Of a stretch of DNA of 64,000 nt, positions 16,540 through 31,171 are shown one piece after another (position 1 is the first letter of the stretch; every line of letters begins with the position of its first letter). Source of the stretch: Salinicola halophilus (GTDB lineage Bacteria; Pseudomonadota; Gammaproteobacteria; Pseudomonadales; Halomonadaceae). Both the position numbers and the translations under genes were made by a program. Location of the stretch: contig NZ_PZJV01000001.1 of NCBI RefSeq assembly GCF_003206155.1, positions 1,592,270-1,656,269 of the forward strand, given 5' to 3'. The notes under the pieces were generated by a model. The model ran no database searches and was not told the DNA's origin. It saw nothing but the letters and a program-made list of their open reading frames with translations.

Positions 16540-18321
16540 ATGAGTCAATTCGCGATCAATGTTCTCTTCGTCGGCGGCTCCTTCGCCATCTATATCGGCA
16601 TTGCGATCTGGGCCAAGGCCGGGTCGACCAAGGACTTCTACGTCGCCGGCGGCGGCGTGCATCCCATTACCAACGGCATGGCGATCGGCGCCGACTGGAT
16701 GTCCGCCGCTTCGTTCATCTCGATGGCGGGCATCATCGCCTCGGCGGGCTACGGCGCATCCACCTTCCTCATGGGCTGGACCGGTGGCTATGTGCTGCTG
16801 GCGCTGCTGCTGGCGCCGTACTTGCGCAAGTTCGGCAAGTTCACGGTGCCCGAGTTCATCGGTGACCGTTTCTACAGCCGGTCGGCGCGCATGGTCGCGG
16901 TGATCTGTCTGATCGTGGCGTCGCTCACCTACGTCATCGGGCAGATGGCCGGTGCCGGCGTTGCCTTCTCGCGCTTTCTCGAGGTCGACGCGACGACCGG
17001 CCTGATCATCGCCGCCATCGTGGTGTTCTTCTATTCGGTCCTCGGCGGCATGAAGGGCATCACCTACACCCAGGTGGCGCAGTACGTCGTGCTGATCATC
17101 GCCTATACCATTCCGGCGATCTTCATCTCGCTGGAGCTGACCGACAATCCGATTCCCCCGCTCGGCCTGTTTTCCGATCACAGCGCCTCCGGCGAGCCGC
17201 TGCTGGCCAAGCTCAACGAGGTGGTCGCCGCGCTGGGCTTCAATGAATACACGGCAATGGTCGACAACAAGCTGAACATGGTGCTGTTCACGCTGTCGCT
17301 GATGATCGGTACCGCGGGTCTGCCGCACGTCATCATGCGCTTTTTCACGGTCCCCAAGGTCGCCGACGCGCGCTGGTCGGCCGGCTGGGCGCTGGTGTTC
17401 ATCGGTCTGCTCTACTTGACCGCCCCCGCCGTGGCTTCGATGGCGCGCCTCAACCTGGTGACCACCATCTATCCGGACATGGCCGCCCAGGTGGAAAACT
17501 ACGAAGATGCCACGGCCAACCCCATCGCCTACGCGGACCGTCCCGAGTGGATCCGAACCTGGGAAGAGACCGGGCTGATTACCTTCACCGACAGGAACAA
17601 CGACGGCAACATTCAGCTCTACAACGACGCCGCAGACTTCGCCGACCGCGGCTGGCAGGGCAACGAACTGGAGGTCAGCAACGACATTCTGGTGCTGGCC
17701 AACCCCGAGATCGCCAATCTGCCCGGCTGGGTCGTGGGCCTGATCGCCGCGGGCGGCCTGGCGGCCGCGCTCTCCACCGCGGCGGGCCTGCTGCTGGCGA
17801 TCTCTTCGGCGATCAGTCACGACCTGATCAAAGGGGCGATCAACCCGAGGATCACCGAGAAGGGCGAGCTGCGCGCCGCGCGCATCTCGATGTCGGTGGC
17901 GATCGTCGTTGCCACCTATCTCGGCGTCAATCCGCCCGGATTCGCCGCCCAGGTCGTGGCACTGGCCTTCGGTATCGCCGCCGCCTCGCTGTTCCCGGCG
18001 CTGATGATGGGAATCTTCTCCAAGCGGATCAACAACAAGGGCGCGATCGCCGGCATGCTCTCGGGGCTGATCTTTACGCTGGTGTACATCTTCGTCTACA
18101 AGGGGTGGTTCTTCATTCCCGGTACCAACAACCTGGAGGACGTCGAGGCCAACTGGGTGCTGGGCATCTCGCCGCTCTCGATTGGCGCCGTGGGGGCCAT
18201 CCTCAACTTTGCGGTCGCGTATCTGGTATCCAACGCTACCGAGAAGCCGCCGCAGCACATTCAGGATCTGGTGGAGAGCGTGCGCTATCCCAAGGGGGCT
18301 GGTGTCGCGATCGACCACTAA
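16540..18321 (+). CDS. Sodium:solute symporter, VC_2705 subfamily (acetate-type, large subunit)
   Basis: 593 residues of the SSS (SLC5) family with about 13 membrane helices. The start FAINVLFVGGSFAIYIGIAIW, the GAGVAFSRFLEV region and AAALSTAAGLLLAISSAISHD match the family core. Members, like ActP, take up acetate or other short carboxylates with Na+. A long external loop (about residues 320-395) carries an EF-hand-like stretch, DRNNDGNIQLYN, at residues 351-362. It pairs with the DUF4212 gene upstream and is followed by a terminator. The neighbouring symporter-kinase gene suggests uptake and sensing of the same substrate. Confidence 0.92.
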   Translation: MSQFAINVLFVGGSFAIYIGIAIWAKAGSTKDFYVAGGGVHPITNGMAIGADWMSAASFISMAGIIASAGYGASTFLMGWTGGYVLLALLLAPYLRKFGKFTVPEFIGDRFYSRSARMVAVICLIVASLTYVIGQMAGAGVAFSRFLEVDATTGLIIAAIVVFFYSVLGGMKGITYTQVAQYVVLIIAYTIPAIFISLELTDNPIPPLGLFSDHSASGEPLLAKLNEVVAALGFNEYTAMVDNKLNMVLFTLSLMIGTAGLPHVIMRFFTVPKVADARWSAGWALVFIGLLYLTAPAVASMARLNLVTTIYPDMAAQVENYEDATANPIAYADRPEWIRTWEETGLITFTDRNNDGNIQLYNDAADFADRGWQGNELEVSNDILVLANPEIANLPGWVVGLIAAGGLAAALSTAAGLLLAISSAISHDLIKGAINPRITEKGELRAARISMSVAIVVATYLGVNPPGFAAQVVALAFGIAAASLFPALMMGIFSKRINNKGAIAGMLSGLIFTLVYIFVYKGWFFIPGTNNLEDVEANWVLGISPLSIGAVGAILNFAVAYLVSNATEKPPQHIQDLVESVRYPKGAGVAIDH

Positions 18322-18383
18322 GCGACAATGCTGGCTTGAAACGACATGCTTTCTTGAAGCGCCAGGCTGACCGGCGTCAATCG

Positions 18384-18412
18384 AATCGGGCTTCCCAGCG
18401 GGAAGCCCGATT
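18384..18412 (+). terminator. Rho-independent terminator after the symporter operon
   Basis: A 13-bp perfect stem (AATCGGGCTTCCC, 18384-18396 with 18400-18412) has a three-base loop and is followed by CTTTGAG. The next gene begins 20 bases later, so some readthrough is likely. Confidence 0.8.
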
Positions 18413-18431
18413 CTTTGAGTAAGGATTCACC

Positions 18432-18947
18432 ATGATATGGCATTGGGTCGCGGCGATTTCCGCGGGACTGGGCGCTGCCGGCCTGGCGCTACTGCTGCGC
18501 ACGCTCAGCGGCAAGCGGCTGCCACGCTGGATCATTCCGGCCTTTGCGGGGCTCGGCCTGCTCGCCTACCAGATTCACTACGAGTACGACTGGTATGCCT
18601 ACAAGCGCCAGCAGCTGCCCGCCTCGGCTGAGGTGGTGGCGACCGAAAAGAGCCGCATGTTCTGGCGCCCGTGGACTTACCTCTACCCGCTGACCACCGC
18701 GTTCAGCGTGGTCGACCGGGACAAGCTGCTGACATCGCAAGTCGACGGCGAGCGTCTCGTGGAGTTCATCCTCTACCGTTTCGAAAGGCAGCATCGTGAC
18801 GTGCTGACGCATCAGGCGTACCTGATGAACTGCCGCAGTCGTGAGCGGGTGCCGCTCACCGAGGATGGGCGCCAGCCCGAACTCGACCGGCTGCAACACC
18901 TCCAAAACGGCGATCCGCAAGTCGAAGCGGTGTGCACCGAAGGCTGA
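18432..18947 (+). CDS. Uncharacterised membrane-anchored protein
   Basis: 171 residues, not recognised. Two N-terminal membrane helices (residues 3-23 and 33-46) come first, then a soluble part with YEYDWYAYKRQQLP and FWRPWTYLYPLTTAFSVVD (about residues 75-94), a charged middle and a C-terminus with two cysteines (NCRSRE and EAVCTEG). AAGGA lies upstream of the ATG. It sits between an acetate-type symporter and its likely sensor kinase, downstream of a terminator, so it may be an accessory of either; this is inference from position only. Confidence 0.75.
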   Translation: MIWHWVAAISAGLGAAGLALLLRTLSGKRLPRWIIPAFAGLGLLAYQIHYEYDWYAYKRQQLPASAEVVATEKSRMFWRPWTYLYPLTTAFSVVDRDKLLTSQVDGERLVEFILYRFERQHRDVLTHQAYLMNCRSRERVPLTEDGRQPELDRLQHLQNGDPQVEAVCTEG

Positions 18948-19043
18948 TACCCCGCCTCGGCGGCGTGTCACGAGATCCGAGGCCGCGGCTGCTCGATGGG
19001 CCGGGGCTGGCCTAGAATGCCCGCAGTGCAAGGGAGAGAGTTC

Positions 19044-23009
<3,966 letters not shown>

Positions 23010-23107
23010 GAGTGTCGTCGCAGCTGTGCTTTCGCGAGCGTAGCTGCGCTTTCGCCGTCGTAAAAGAGAGCCAGCCGCCCCGGCGCACGCGATCAGCGGA
23101 CACGAAA

Positions 23108-23139
23108 AGGCCCCGACGACCTAGCGATCGTCGGGGCCT
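23108..23139. terminator. Bidirectional terminator between the hybrid kinase and rpoD
   Basis: A 12-bp perfect stem (AGGCCCCGACGA at 23108-23119 with 23128-23139) has an eight-base loop. It is flanked by AAAA on the left and CTTT on the right, so it can act on both strands. Confidence 0.87.
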
Positions 23140-23186
23140 CTTTCATACCGCGCATGGCGCGCGCCCGATGAAATGGCGCGGTACGC

Positions 23187-25034
<1,848 letters not shown>

Positions 25035-25385
25035 AGAAACCCTACTCGACGAAGAAGAATGAAGCACCTGGGGTGACAACGCGATGCCCCGAAAGCCCAA
25101 CAGTATAGCGTGTACGGGCTTTTTGCCGCCAGTGCGTATTTGCCTGGCCCACCAGGTGTGCTAGTGTGTTTGGTTACCTTATTTGGTGGTGAACGCCGCC
25201 ATTTCAAGCGTTTCGGCGCTCTCCCCCCGATCTTCAGATCCCTTCAGACCCTTCTTTCGTCCCTGTACCGCCTTTCTTCTCTTTGACCGCACTCCGCCCG
25301 ATCGTCTGCCTTCATCGCCATGCGAAGTGCTCGATACGGCATCGCAAGGACCGTGACCCTCGGGTCGGACGGCTGTCTCGACGTA
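25035..25385 (-). promoter_or_regulatory. rpoD upstream region with a -10 box
   Basis: This 351-base gap lies between dnaG and rpoD on the same strand. The minus strand has TATACT (25102-25107), a good -10 hexamer 68 bases before rpoD, but no clear -35 at 17 or 18 bases. No terminator after dnaG and no gene was found. rpoD thus likely has its own promoter plus readthrough from dnaG. Confidence 0.45.
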
Positions 25386-27308
25386 TCAACCGCCGCCGGC
25401 GAGCTGTGTCAAAAGCGTGCGTAGCCGCTGCTTTTCGTCGCTGCTCAATGCGCCGGTCTGACGACTCTTGTCGAGCAGCTGACGGTATTCTTCGGCCGGC
25501 GTGAGCCGCTCGCTTTCGCGTTCGAGATAGCGCACCCAGCTTTCGAGCTCACTGGCGCGGACTTCCCGGGGAATCGCCAGCTCGCGCTTGGCGAGCTCAT
25601 TGAGGCGTTCGCCTTCGACGCTACCGTGAAAATGCGCCAGCAAGACCTGCGGACTGCGGTAGCGTCCGGCCTGCAGCAGCGCCACCACTTCGCGGCAGAG
25701 CGGGCCGTCCGTCACGCTCTCGGGACACCACTCCGGCGTTTTGGGCAAATGCTCGACCAGTGACGGCTCATGCAGCAGCAGATGCAGGATACGTCCCGGC
25801 AGGCTCAACGATAGCGTAGCAGTTGTGGCCCGCGACGCAGAGAAACCGCGCGATTGACGCTGATTCGCGCTCGCAGGATTCGGCATGCCCGACGACGATT
25901 CGACGTCGAAGGCCTCATCCGCCTCCGGGGGCGGCATCAACGAGGCGAAGCTCTCGTCGGCGCTCGTCGTCGGCGCCGAACCGGGCCGCGGCGATGTCGA
26001 GGCCTTCTTCGCCAGCCAATCGTCGAACTGCGTTTGTTCGATCCCGCTGCGCGTCGAAAGCTCCTTGAGCATCAAGGGCTTGAGCATGCCTTCCGGCAAA
26101 AGCTTGAGCCACTCGAGCACCGCCGTGACGAATCGCTCGCGACCCTCGACCTGCTTCAGGTCGCGCCCGTCGGCCGCCTGCTCGAACAGAAACTCCGACA
26201 GCGGGCTGGCGCAGGTGACCCGATCCTCGAACGCGGCCTGCCCCTCGCGTCGCACCAGCGTATCGGGATCCTCGCCTTCGGGCAGAAAGAGAAAGCGCAC
26301 CTGACGCCCATCGATCATCGACGGCAGCGCTGTCGCCAACGAGCGTCTGGCCGCCTGACGCCCGGCGTTGTCGCCGTCGAAGCAGAACACCACTTCATCG
26401 ACCAGACGGAACAGCCGCTGGAGGTGGTCCGAGGTCAGCGCCGTGCCGAGCGTGGCACAGGCGTTGCGGATGCCGAACTGCGCCAGCGCCACGACGTCCA
26501 TGTAGCCTTCGACCACCAGCACGCGCGAGAGCTGACGATTGGCCTGGCGCGCCTCGAAGAGCCCATAGAGCTCGCGCCCCTTGTGGAACACCGGCGTTTC
26601 CGGCGAATTGAGGTACTTCGGCTTGGCGTCGCCCAGCACGCGTCCGCCGAAGGCGATCGTTCGCCCCTTCCAGTCGCGAATCGGAAAGATCACCCGGTCG
26701 CGGAAACGGTCGTAGGTACGCCCGCTCTCCTCGCGGTGCACCAGCAGGCCGTACTCGACCTGCACCGCTTCGCTGACGCCCTGGTCGAGCAGGTGACGCT
26801 TGAGCGCTTCCCAGTCGTCCTCGGCATAGCCGACGCCGAAATCGCGGATGATCTCGTCGCTCAGCCCGCGCCGCTCGAGATACTCCCGCGCCTGACGTCC
26901 CTTGCCGAGCGCCAGCCGCTCGCGGAAGAACTGCGAGGCGAGATCGAGCAGATTGACTCCCTCGTCCCGCTTTTGGCGTCGCTGACGCTCCCCCGGGTCA
27001 TCGCCTCCTTCGCGCTCCACCTGCATCCCCGCGCGCGAAGCGAGCTGCTCCACCGCCTCGGGAAAGCGCAGGTTGTCGTACTCCATCAGAAAGCGCAGCG
27101 CGTTGCCGTGGGCGCCGCAGCCGAAGCAGTGATAGAACTGCTTGTCGTGACTGACGGTAAAGGAGGGGGAGTTCTCTTGATGAAACGGACACAGACCGCT
27201 GTGGTTACGCCCGCTCTTCTTCAGCTGCACCCGCTCGGAGACGACATCGACGATGTCGGAGCGCGCCAAGAGATCGTCGATGAAGCGCTGTGAGATCTGT
27301 CCGGCCAT
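25386..27308 (-). CDS. dnaG: DNA primase DnaG
   Basis: 640 residues. The zinc-ribbon CHC2 domain is at residues about 40-62 (CPFHQENSPSF and YHCFGCGAHGNA). The Toprim catalytic core follows, with VVEGYMDVVALAQ and FCFDGDNAGRQAARR. The C-terminal helicase-binding domain is preceded by a Ser/Ala-rich linker. It makes RNA primers for replication with DnaB. The start MAGQISQRFIDDLLARSDIV at 27308 fits the family; the frame extends 55 codons upstream without similarity. It lies between rpsU and rpoD. Confidence 0.97.
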   Translation of the reverse strand: MAGQISQRFIDDLLARSDIVDVVSERVQLKKSGRNHSGLCPFHQENSPSFTVSHDKQFYHCFGCGAHGNALRFLMEYDNLRFPEAVEQLASRAGMQVEREGGDDPGERQRRQKRDEGVNLLDLASQFFRERLALGKGRQAREYLERRGLSDEIIRDFGVGYAEDDWEALKRHLLDQGVSEAVQVEYGLLVHREESGRTYDRFRDRVIFPIRDWKGRTIAFGGRVLGDAKPKYLNSPETPVFHKGRELYGLFEARQANRQLSRVLVVEGYMDVVALAQFGIRNACATLGTALTSDHLQRLFRLVDEVVFCFDGDNAGRQAARRSLATALPSMIDGRQVRFLFLPEGEDPDTLVRREGQAAFEDRVTCASPLSEFLFEQAADGRDLKQVEGRERFVTAVLEWLKLLPEGMLKPLMLKELSTRSGIEQTQFDDWLAKKASTSPRPGSAPTTSADESFASLMPPPEADEAFDVESSSGMPNPASANQRQSRGFSASRATTATLSLSLPGRILHLLLHEPSLVEHLPKTPEWCPESVTDGPLCREVVALLQAGRYRSPQVLLAHFHGSVEGERLNELAKRELAIPREVRASELESWVRYLERESERLTPAEEYRQLLDKSRQTGALSSDEKQRLRTLLTQLAGGG

Positions 27309-27536
27309 ATCGTCGAAACGCTCTGGTGAAACGAGTCCGAGAATCGGATGGGAAAGGTCGCCAGCGACGCGAATCGCCGAGCGGCGCCGAGACGGCGTCC
27401 AACCAACCGGGAGGGGGCGATGTCCGAGACGTTCGTCACCGGTCACGGTCATCGGCGTGCAACGCGCGGCCACCGATGTCGACCACCGAATGGGCGCTAT
27501 CGAATCGCGTTGGCGAACCGGTCAGGAACAAAAACA

Positions 27537-27562
27537 AACGGCCGCCGGTTAAGGCAGCCGTT
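27537..27562 (-). terminator. Terminator or attenuator after rpsU
   Basis: On the minus strand, AACGGCTGCC and GGCGGCCGTT form a 10-bp stem (one G-U pair) with a six-base loop, followed by TGTTTTTGTT. It lies 39 bases beyond the rpsU stop and before dnaG, as in the E. coli rpsU-dnaG operon, where an internal terminator keeps primase low. Confidence 0.87.
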
Positions 27563-27601
27563 CGCATATCCCTCTGGGGCAAGAACTGCCCCCAGTACGG
27601 A

Positions 27602-27817
27602 TCAATACAAGCGTTCGAAACGCTTACGCTCACGCTGAAGCTTCTTGGCGTGACGCTTCACGGCCGCAGCAGCTTTACGCTTGCGCACGGAAGTGGGCTT
27701 TTCGTAAGTTTCGCGACGGCGGACTTCGGAAAGCACTCCGGCTTTTTCGCAGGAACGCTTGAAGCGACGTAGCGCGACGTCGAACGGCTCGTTATCACGT
27801 ACTTTGACAGAAGGCAT
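27602..27817 (-). CDS. rpsU: 30S ribosomal protein S21
   Basis: 71 residues starting [19 protein letters not shown] and ending with a Lys/Arg-rich tail ERKRFERLY, the full S21 pattern. S21 helps the 30S subunit bind mRNA starts. The ATG at 27817 is preceded by AGGTGAG. The frame continues upstream for over 100 codons without family similarity. It is the first gene of the rpsU-dnaG-rpoD set. Confidence 0.97.
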   Translation of the reverse strand: MPSVKVRDNEPFDVALRRFKRSCEKAGVLSEVRRRETYEKPTSVRKRKAAAAVKRHAKKLQRERKRFERLY

Positions 27818-28203
27818 TAAGCACTCACCTACCTTGAGAATCGAGTTCGGTTTGTACGTACGCCTTGAGTGACACGATCCACAATCACAAAACGCAGCGA
27901 AGCGAGCTTCACGACGATCTGCCACTACGGATCTTTCCGAGACGCGCTTTTCGGGACTCGGAAAACGTGTTATGGGCGCACGACCCAGTCTTGCAGAGCA
28001 GCGTATTCTAGTCGTCGCTCGAGGCCATTGCAATGTCACCGATATCGAGAACGCGCCATGGCCATTGCGACCGCCAAGGGACAAGCGACGGTGTCGATCA
28101 CCGCCGTGCGCGGGTAGACTAGGCGCCCTTTTCAAGGCTACCGGAACGACGTTTCCCCACGATCGCCGGCCGCCTCCCTTCAACAGTGACGGACGACTCG
28201 ATC
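27818..28203. promoter_or_regulatory. Divergent rpsU/tsaD promoter region
   Basis: 386 bases without a gene. It must hold divergent promoters; no strong -35/-10 pair was identified and no LexA box was seen. The palindrome GTACGTAC lies near 27855, about 40 bases before rpsU. Two copies of GGCCATTGC near 28023 and 28058 are of unclear meaning. Confidence 0.4.
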
Positions 28204-29232
28204 ATGCGCGTGCTGGGCATCGAAACCTCCTGCGACGAAACCGGCGTCGCGCTCTTTGATACCGAACGCGGCCTGCTCGCCGACACGCTCTACAGCCAGA
28301 TCGCGCTGCATGCCGAATTCGGCGGCGTGGTGCCGGAGCTCGCCTCCCGCGATCACACCCGCAAGCTGCTGCCGCTGATCGACGAGGTGCTCGATAGCGC
28401 CGCCCTCGGCAAGCACGACCTCGACGCCATCGCCTATACCGCAGGCCCGGGACTCGTCGGCGCCCTGATGGTGGGTGCCTGCACCGCCCACGGCATGGCG
28501 CGCGCGCTCGACGTGCCGGTACTCGGCGTCCATCACATGGAAGGGCATCTGCTGGCGCCGATGCTCGAGGCGGACGCCCCGGCCTTCCCGTTCGTCGCCC
28601 TACTGGTCTCTGGCGGGCACACTCAGCTGGTCGACGTCCGCGGGCTCGGCGACTACGTCCTGCTCGGCGAATCGGTGGACGACGCCGCCGGCGAGGCCTT
28701 CGACAAGGTCGCCAAGATGCTCGGGCTGCCCTACCCCGGTGGCCCGCAGGTAGCGGCGCTGGCAGAGCGCGGCGACGGCACACGCTTTCGTTTCCCCCGC
28801 CCGATGACCGACCGCCCCGGTCTCGACTTCAGCTTCTCGGGGCTCAAGACCCACACGCTCACCGCGCTGCGCGCGCTGACGGTGGAGGGTGAGGTGGCGG
28901 CGCAGGATCGCGCCGACGTTGCCCGCGCCTTCGAGGATGCCGTCGTGGATACGCTGATGATCAAGTGTCGCCGGGCGTTGAAGGCGAGCGGGCGCGAGCG
29001 TCTGGTGGTCGCCGGCGGCGTCAGCGCGAACCGGCGGCTACGCGAGGGGCTCGACGCGGCGATGACCAAGCTCGGCGCCCGCGCCTTCTACCCGCGGGGC
29101 CGCTTCTGCACCGACAATGGCGCGATGATCGCCTATGCCGGCGCCCAGCGCCTGCTCGCCGGTGAGCGTACCGAAACCCTGCAGCCCCGGCCGCGCTGGC
29201 CGCTGGCCGAACTCTGCGCCCCGGGCGCCTAG
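28204..29232 (+). CDS. tsaD: tRNA N6-threonylcarbamoyladenosine transferase TsaD
   Basis: 342 residues. TsaD, with TsaB, TsaC and TsaE, adds the threonylcarbamoyl group to A37 of ANN-decoding tRNAs. The ASKHA-fold start [19 protein letters not shown], the metal-binding HMEGH (about residue 111), [11 protein letters not shown] and the C-terminal [13 protein letters not shown] and [13 protein letters not shown] are all present. The ATG at 28204 is chosen by family start; a GTG six codons upstream is open. Its stop overlaps that of the convergent plsY gene within CTAG. Confidence 0.97.
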   Translation: MRVLGIETSCDETGVALFDTERGLLADTLYSQIALHAEFGGVVPELASRDHTRKLLPLIDEVLDSAALGKHDLDAIAYTAGPGLVGALMVGACTAHGMARALDVPVLGVHHMEGHLLAPMLEADAPAFPFVALLVSGGHTQLVDVRGLGDYVLLGESVDDAAGEAFDKVAKMLGLPYPGGPQVAALAERGDGTRFRFPRPMTDRPGLDFSFSGLKTHTLTALRALTVEGEVAAQDRADVARAFEDAVVDTLMIKCRRALKASGRERLVVAGGVSANRRLREGLDAAMTKLGARAFYPRGRFCTDNGAMIAYAGAQRLLAGERTETLQPRPRWPLAELCAPGA

Positions 29233-30008
29233 TCGCGGCGCTCGGCCCGGGCCTGCGCCGAGGGCACGTCGCCTCCCGGCTCGCTGCCGATCGCATCCTC
29301 GGCGTGATCGCCCGCTGCCAGCTCACTCGTCGCTAGCTCACTCGCCACCAGCTCGTCGGCCGCCAGCTCGCGGCGATCGGTGAGCGCATCTTCCTCGTCG
29401 AACGGATCCGCCAGCGCGGGTGTCAGCGTGCGCGCACCGCGCTCGCGCCAGTGCCGAATGTCCCAGGCGTGGCGGGCCATCACCAGCAGCGAGAAGACAC
29501 AGATCACGCCGGTCGCCTCCGGGGCGAGCCAGTAGCTCGCCAGCGGCGCGGTGAGCGCGGCGGCCAGGGAGGCCAGTGCCGCGGTTCTGAGCCGCCAGGC
29601 CAGCGCGAACCAGACCAGCGCGGCGATCAGCGCCACCGGGGTGGCGAGCATCAACAGCACGCCGAAGGCGCTCGCCACCGCCTTGCCGCCGCGACCACGA
29701 TGCCAGACCGGCAGGCTGTGCCCCACCAGCACGCTCAAGCCCACCAGCCCCTCGGTCCAGATCGTCAGCGACGCGCTACCGGCGAGCCACATCACCGGTA
29801 CGCTCTTGGCCGCATCGATGGCGAGCGTCAACGCCGCCGGCTGCCAGCCGTGGGCGCGCAGCACGTTGGAGAACCCCGGATTGCCGGAGCCCGCCAGCCG
29901 CGGGTCCTCGAGTCCCAGCAGCCTGCAGACCCAGATCGCGCCGAGGAACGAGCCGCTCAGATAGCCCGCGCCGACCAGCAGGCCGAGCGTCAAAGTGGGT
30001 GACAGCAT
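29229..30008 (-). CDS. plsY: Glycerol-3-phosphate acyltransferase PlsY with acidic repeat tail
   Basis: 259 residues. PlsY transfers acyl from acyl-phosphate to glycerol-3-phosphate, the first step of phospholipid synthesis, in the inner membrane. Five helices and the three conserved loops are visible: [33 protein letters not shown] and [16 protein letters not shown]. The core is about 200 residues; the last 60 form an acidic soluble tail with pentapeptide repeats ([15 protein letters not shown], about residues 213-232) encoded by a 15-base tandem repeat. It faces tsaD, sharing the stop palindrome CTAG. Confidence 0.94.
   Translation of the reverse strand: MLSPTLTLGLLVGAGYLSGSFLGAIWVCRLLGLEDPRLAGSGNPGFSNVLRAHGWQPAALTLAIDAAKSVPVMWLAGSASLTIWTEGLVGLSVLVGHSLPVWHRGRGGKAVASAFGVLLMLATPVALIAALVWFALAWRLRTAALASLAAALTAPLASYWLAPEATGVICVFSLLVMARHAWDIRHWRERGARTLTPALADPFDEEDALTDRRELAADELVASELATSELAAGDHAEDAIGSEPGGDVPSAQARAERRD
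29311..29370. repeat. 15-bp tandem repeat inside plsY, four units
   Basis: Four consecutive 15-base units (29311-29325, 29326-29340, 29341-29355, 29356-29370), each ending in AGCTC plus one base, encode the pentapeptide tail repeats of PlsY. The copies are diverged but in register. Confidence 0.75.
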
Positions 30009-30176
30009 CCGCGGCTCCTCTCGACGTTGACTGGCGCCCCGCGCAAAACCGCCCGCGGCGGCCCTGATTCTGCCACCGTGCTAACGTACAATCGAACTCG
30101 CATCCTGCGGCGGCGCTGCCAACGTCACGGCACCGCCGCGCTACCGTTTTCGAGTCATCGGCGAGAGGCCATTGTT

Positions 30177-30530
30177 GTGGATCAGGTTTTGATCGAGGGA
30201 CTGACGCTCGACACCGTCATCGGCGTCTACGACTGGGAGCGCCAAATACGCCAGCGCCTGGAGCTCGATCTCGAGCTCTCGACCGACATTCGCCTCGCCG
30301 CGCGGGACGACGATCTCTCCCACACGCTCGACTACGCCGCCATCTGCGAGCGACTGACCGGCTACGCCGAGGACAACGCCCACGCCTTGGTCGAGACCTT
30401 TGCCGAGGGCGTCGCTCGACTGCTGATCGCCGAGTTCGGCGTCAAGCGGCTGCGCCTGACGGTGAGAAAGCCCGGCGCCGTCGCCGCCGCCCGCGCCGTC
30501 GGCGTGCGGATCGAGCGCGAGGCGGACTGA
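30177..30530 (+). CDS. folB: Dihydroneopterin aldolase FolB
   Basis: 117 residues. FolB cleaves dihydroneopterin to 6-hydroxymethyl-dihydropterin in folate synthesis. Key blocks are LIEGLTLDTVIGVYDWER at the start, DDDLSHTLDYAAICERL, LVETFAEGVARLL and LRLTVRKPGAV. The start is taken as GTG at 30177 (preceded by GAGAGG), giving the family start M-D-Q-V; a longer frame has no similarity. It overlaps folK by one base (TGATG). Confidence 0.94.
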   Translation: MDQVLIEGLTLDTVIGVYDWERQIRQRLELDLELSTDIRLAARDDDLSHTLDYAAICERLTGYAEDNAHALVETFAEGVARLLIAEFGVKRLRLTVRKPGAVAAARAVGVRIEREAD

Positions 30531-31111
30531 TGGCGCTCGCGGTCCTGGGGCTCGGCAGCAATATCGCGCGCGAACGTCATCTCGGCCGCGCGCTCGAGGC
30601 CCTCGAGTCCCTTGCCGCGCCCCAGCCGCTGCTACGCTCGCGGGTCTTCGAAAGCCCGCCGGTGGGCTTCGAAGACCCCCGACACTTCTACAACCTCGTG
30701 GTTGCCTTCGAGACATCGCTCCTGGCGGTCGAACTCAACGGCCACTGCAAGGCGATCGAGCACGACAACGGTCGCGACGACGCGAAGGGTGTCGGAGACG
30801 AGGTCGGCGGCAAGCGCGGCCCGAGCGCCCGCACCCTCGACATCGACCTGCTGCTGCTCGGCGATACCCGCCTCGACTCACCGCCCCTCACCCTGCCGCG
30901 GTGCGACATCGAGCGTTTCGCCTTCGTCCTGCATCCGCTAGCGGAGCTGCTGCCCGAGCAGCGTCACCCCGTACTTGGCACCACCTACGCCGAACTCTGG
31001 TCGCGCTTCGACGCCAGCGCACAGCCGCACTGGCCGGTGGAGGTCGCCTGGCCGACGACGCCTGCCACCGGGCCGACCGAGACGCGACACGGCGATCTCC
31101 ACAATGCTTGA
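30530..31111 (+). CDS. folK: 2-amino-4-hydroxy-6-hydroxymethyldihydropteridine pyrophosphokinase (HPPK, FolK)
   Basis: 193 residues. FolK transfers pyrophosphate from ATP to the FolB product. Blocks LGLGSNIARERHL (residues 6-18), PPVGFEDPRHFYNLVVAFET, ARTLDIDLLLLGD and PLAELLPE are diagnostic. Between the IEHDNGR and ARTLDID motifs is an acidic and Gly/Lys-rich loop of about 15 residues (DDAKGVGDEVGGKRG), longer than usual. The start overlaps the folB stop, so the genes are translationally coupled. Confidence 0.95.
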   Translation: MALAVLGLGSNIARERHLGRALEALESLAAPQPLLRSRVFESPPVGFEDPRHFYNLVVAFETSLLAVELNGHCKAIEHDNGRDDAKGVGDEVGGKRGPSARTLDIDLLLLGDTRLDSPPLTLPRCDIERFAFVLHPLAELLPEQRHPVLGTTYAELWSRFDASAQPHWPVEVAWPTTPATGPTETRHGDLHNA

Positions 31112-31171
31112 CCATTCGCTACCGCCTCTCTGCGCGATGCGCTGGCAGACTCTGTCGTACTCCTGGTCACC

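Noticed and set aside
16144..18318. Minus-strand open frame of 724 codons
   Set aside because: It is antisense to the symporter genes, with a His/Arg/Gln-rich composition typical of antisense noise.
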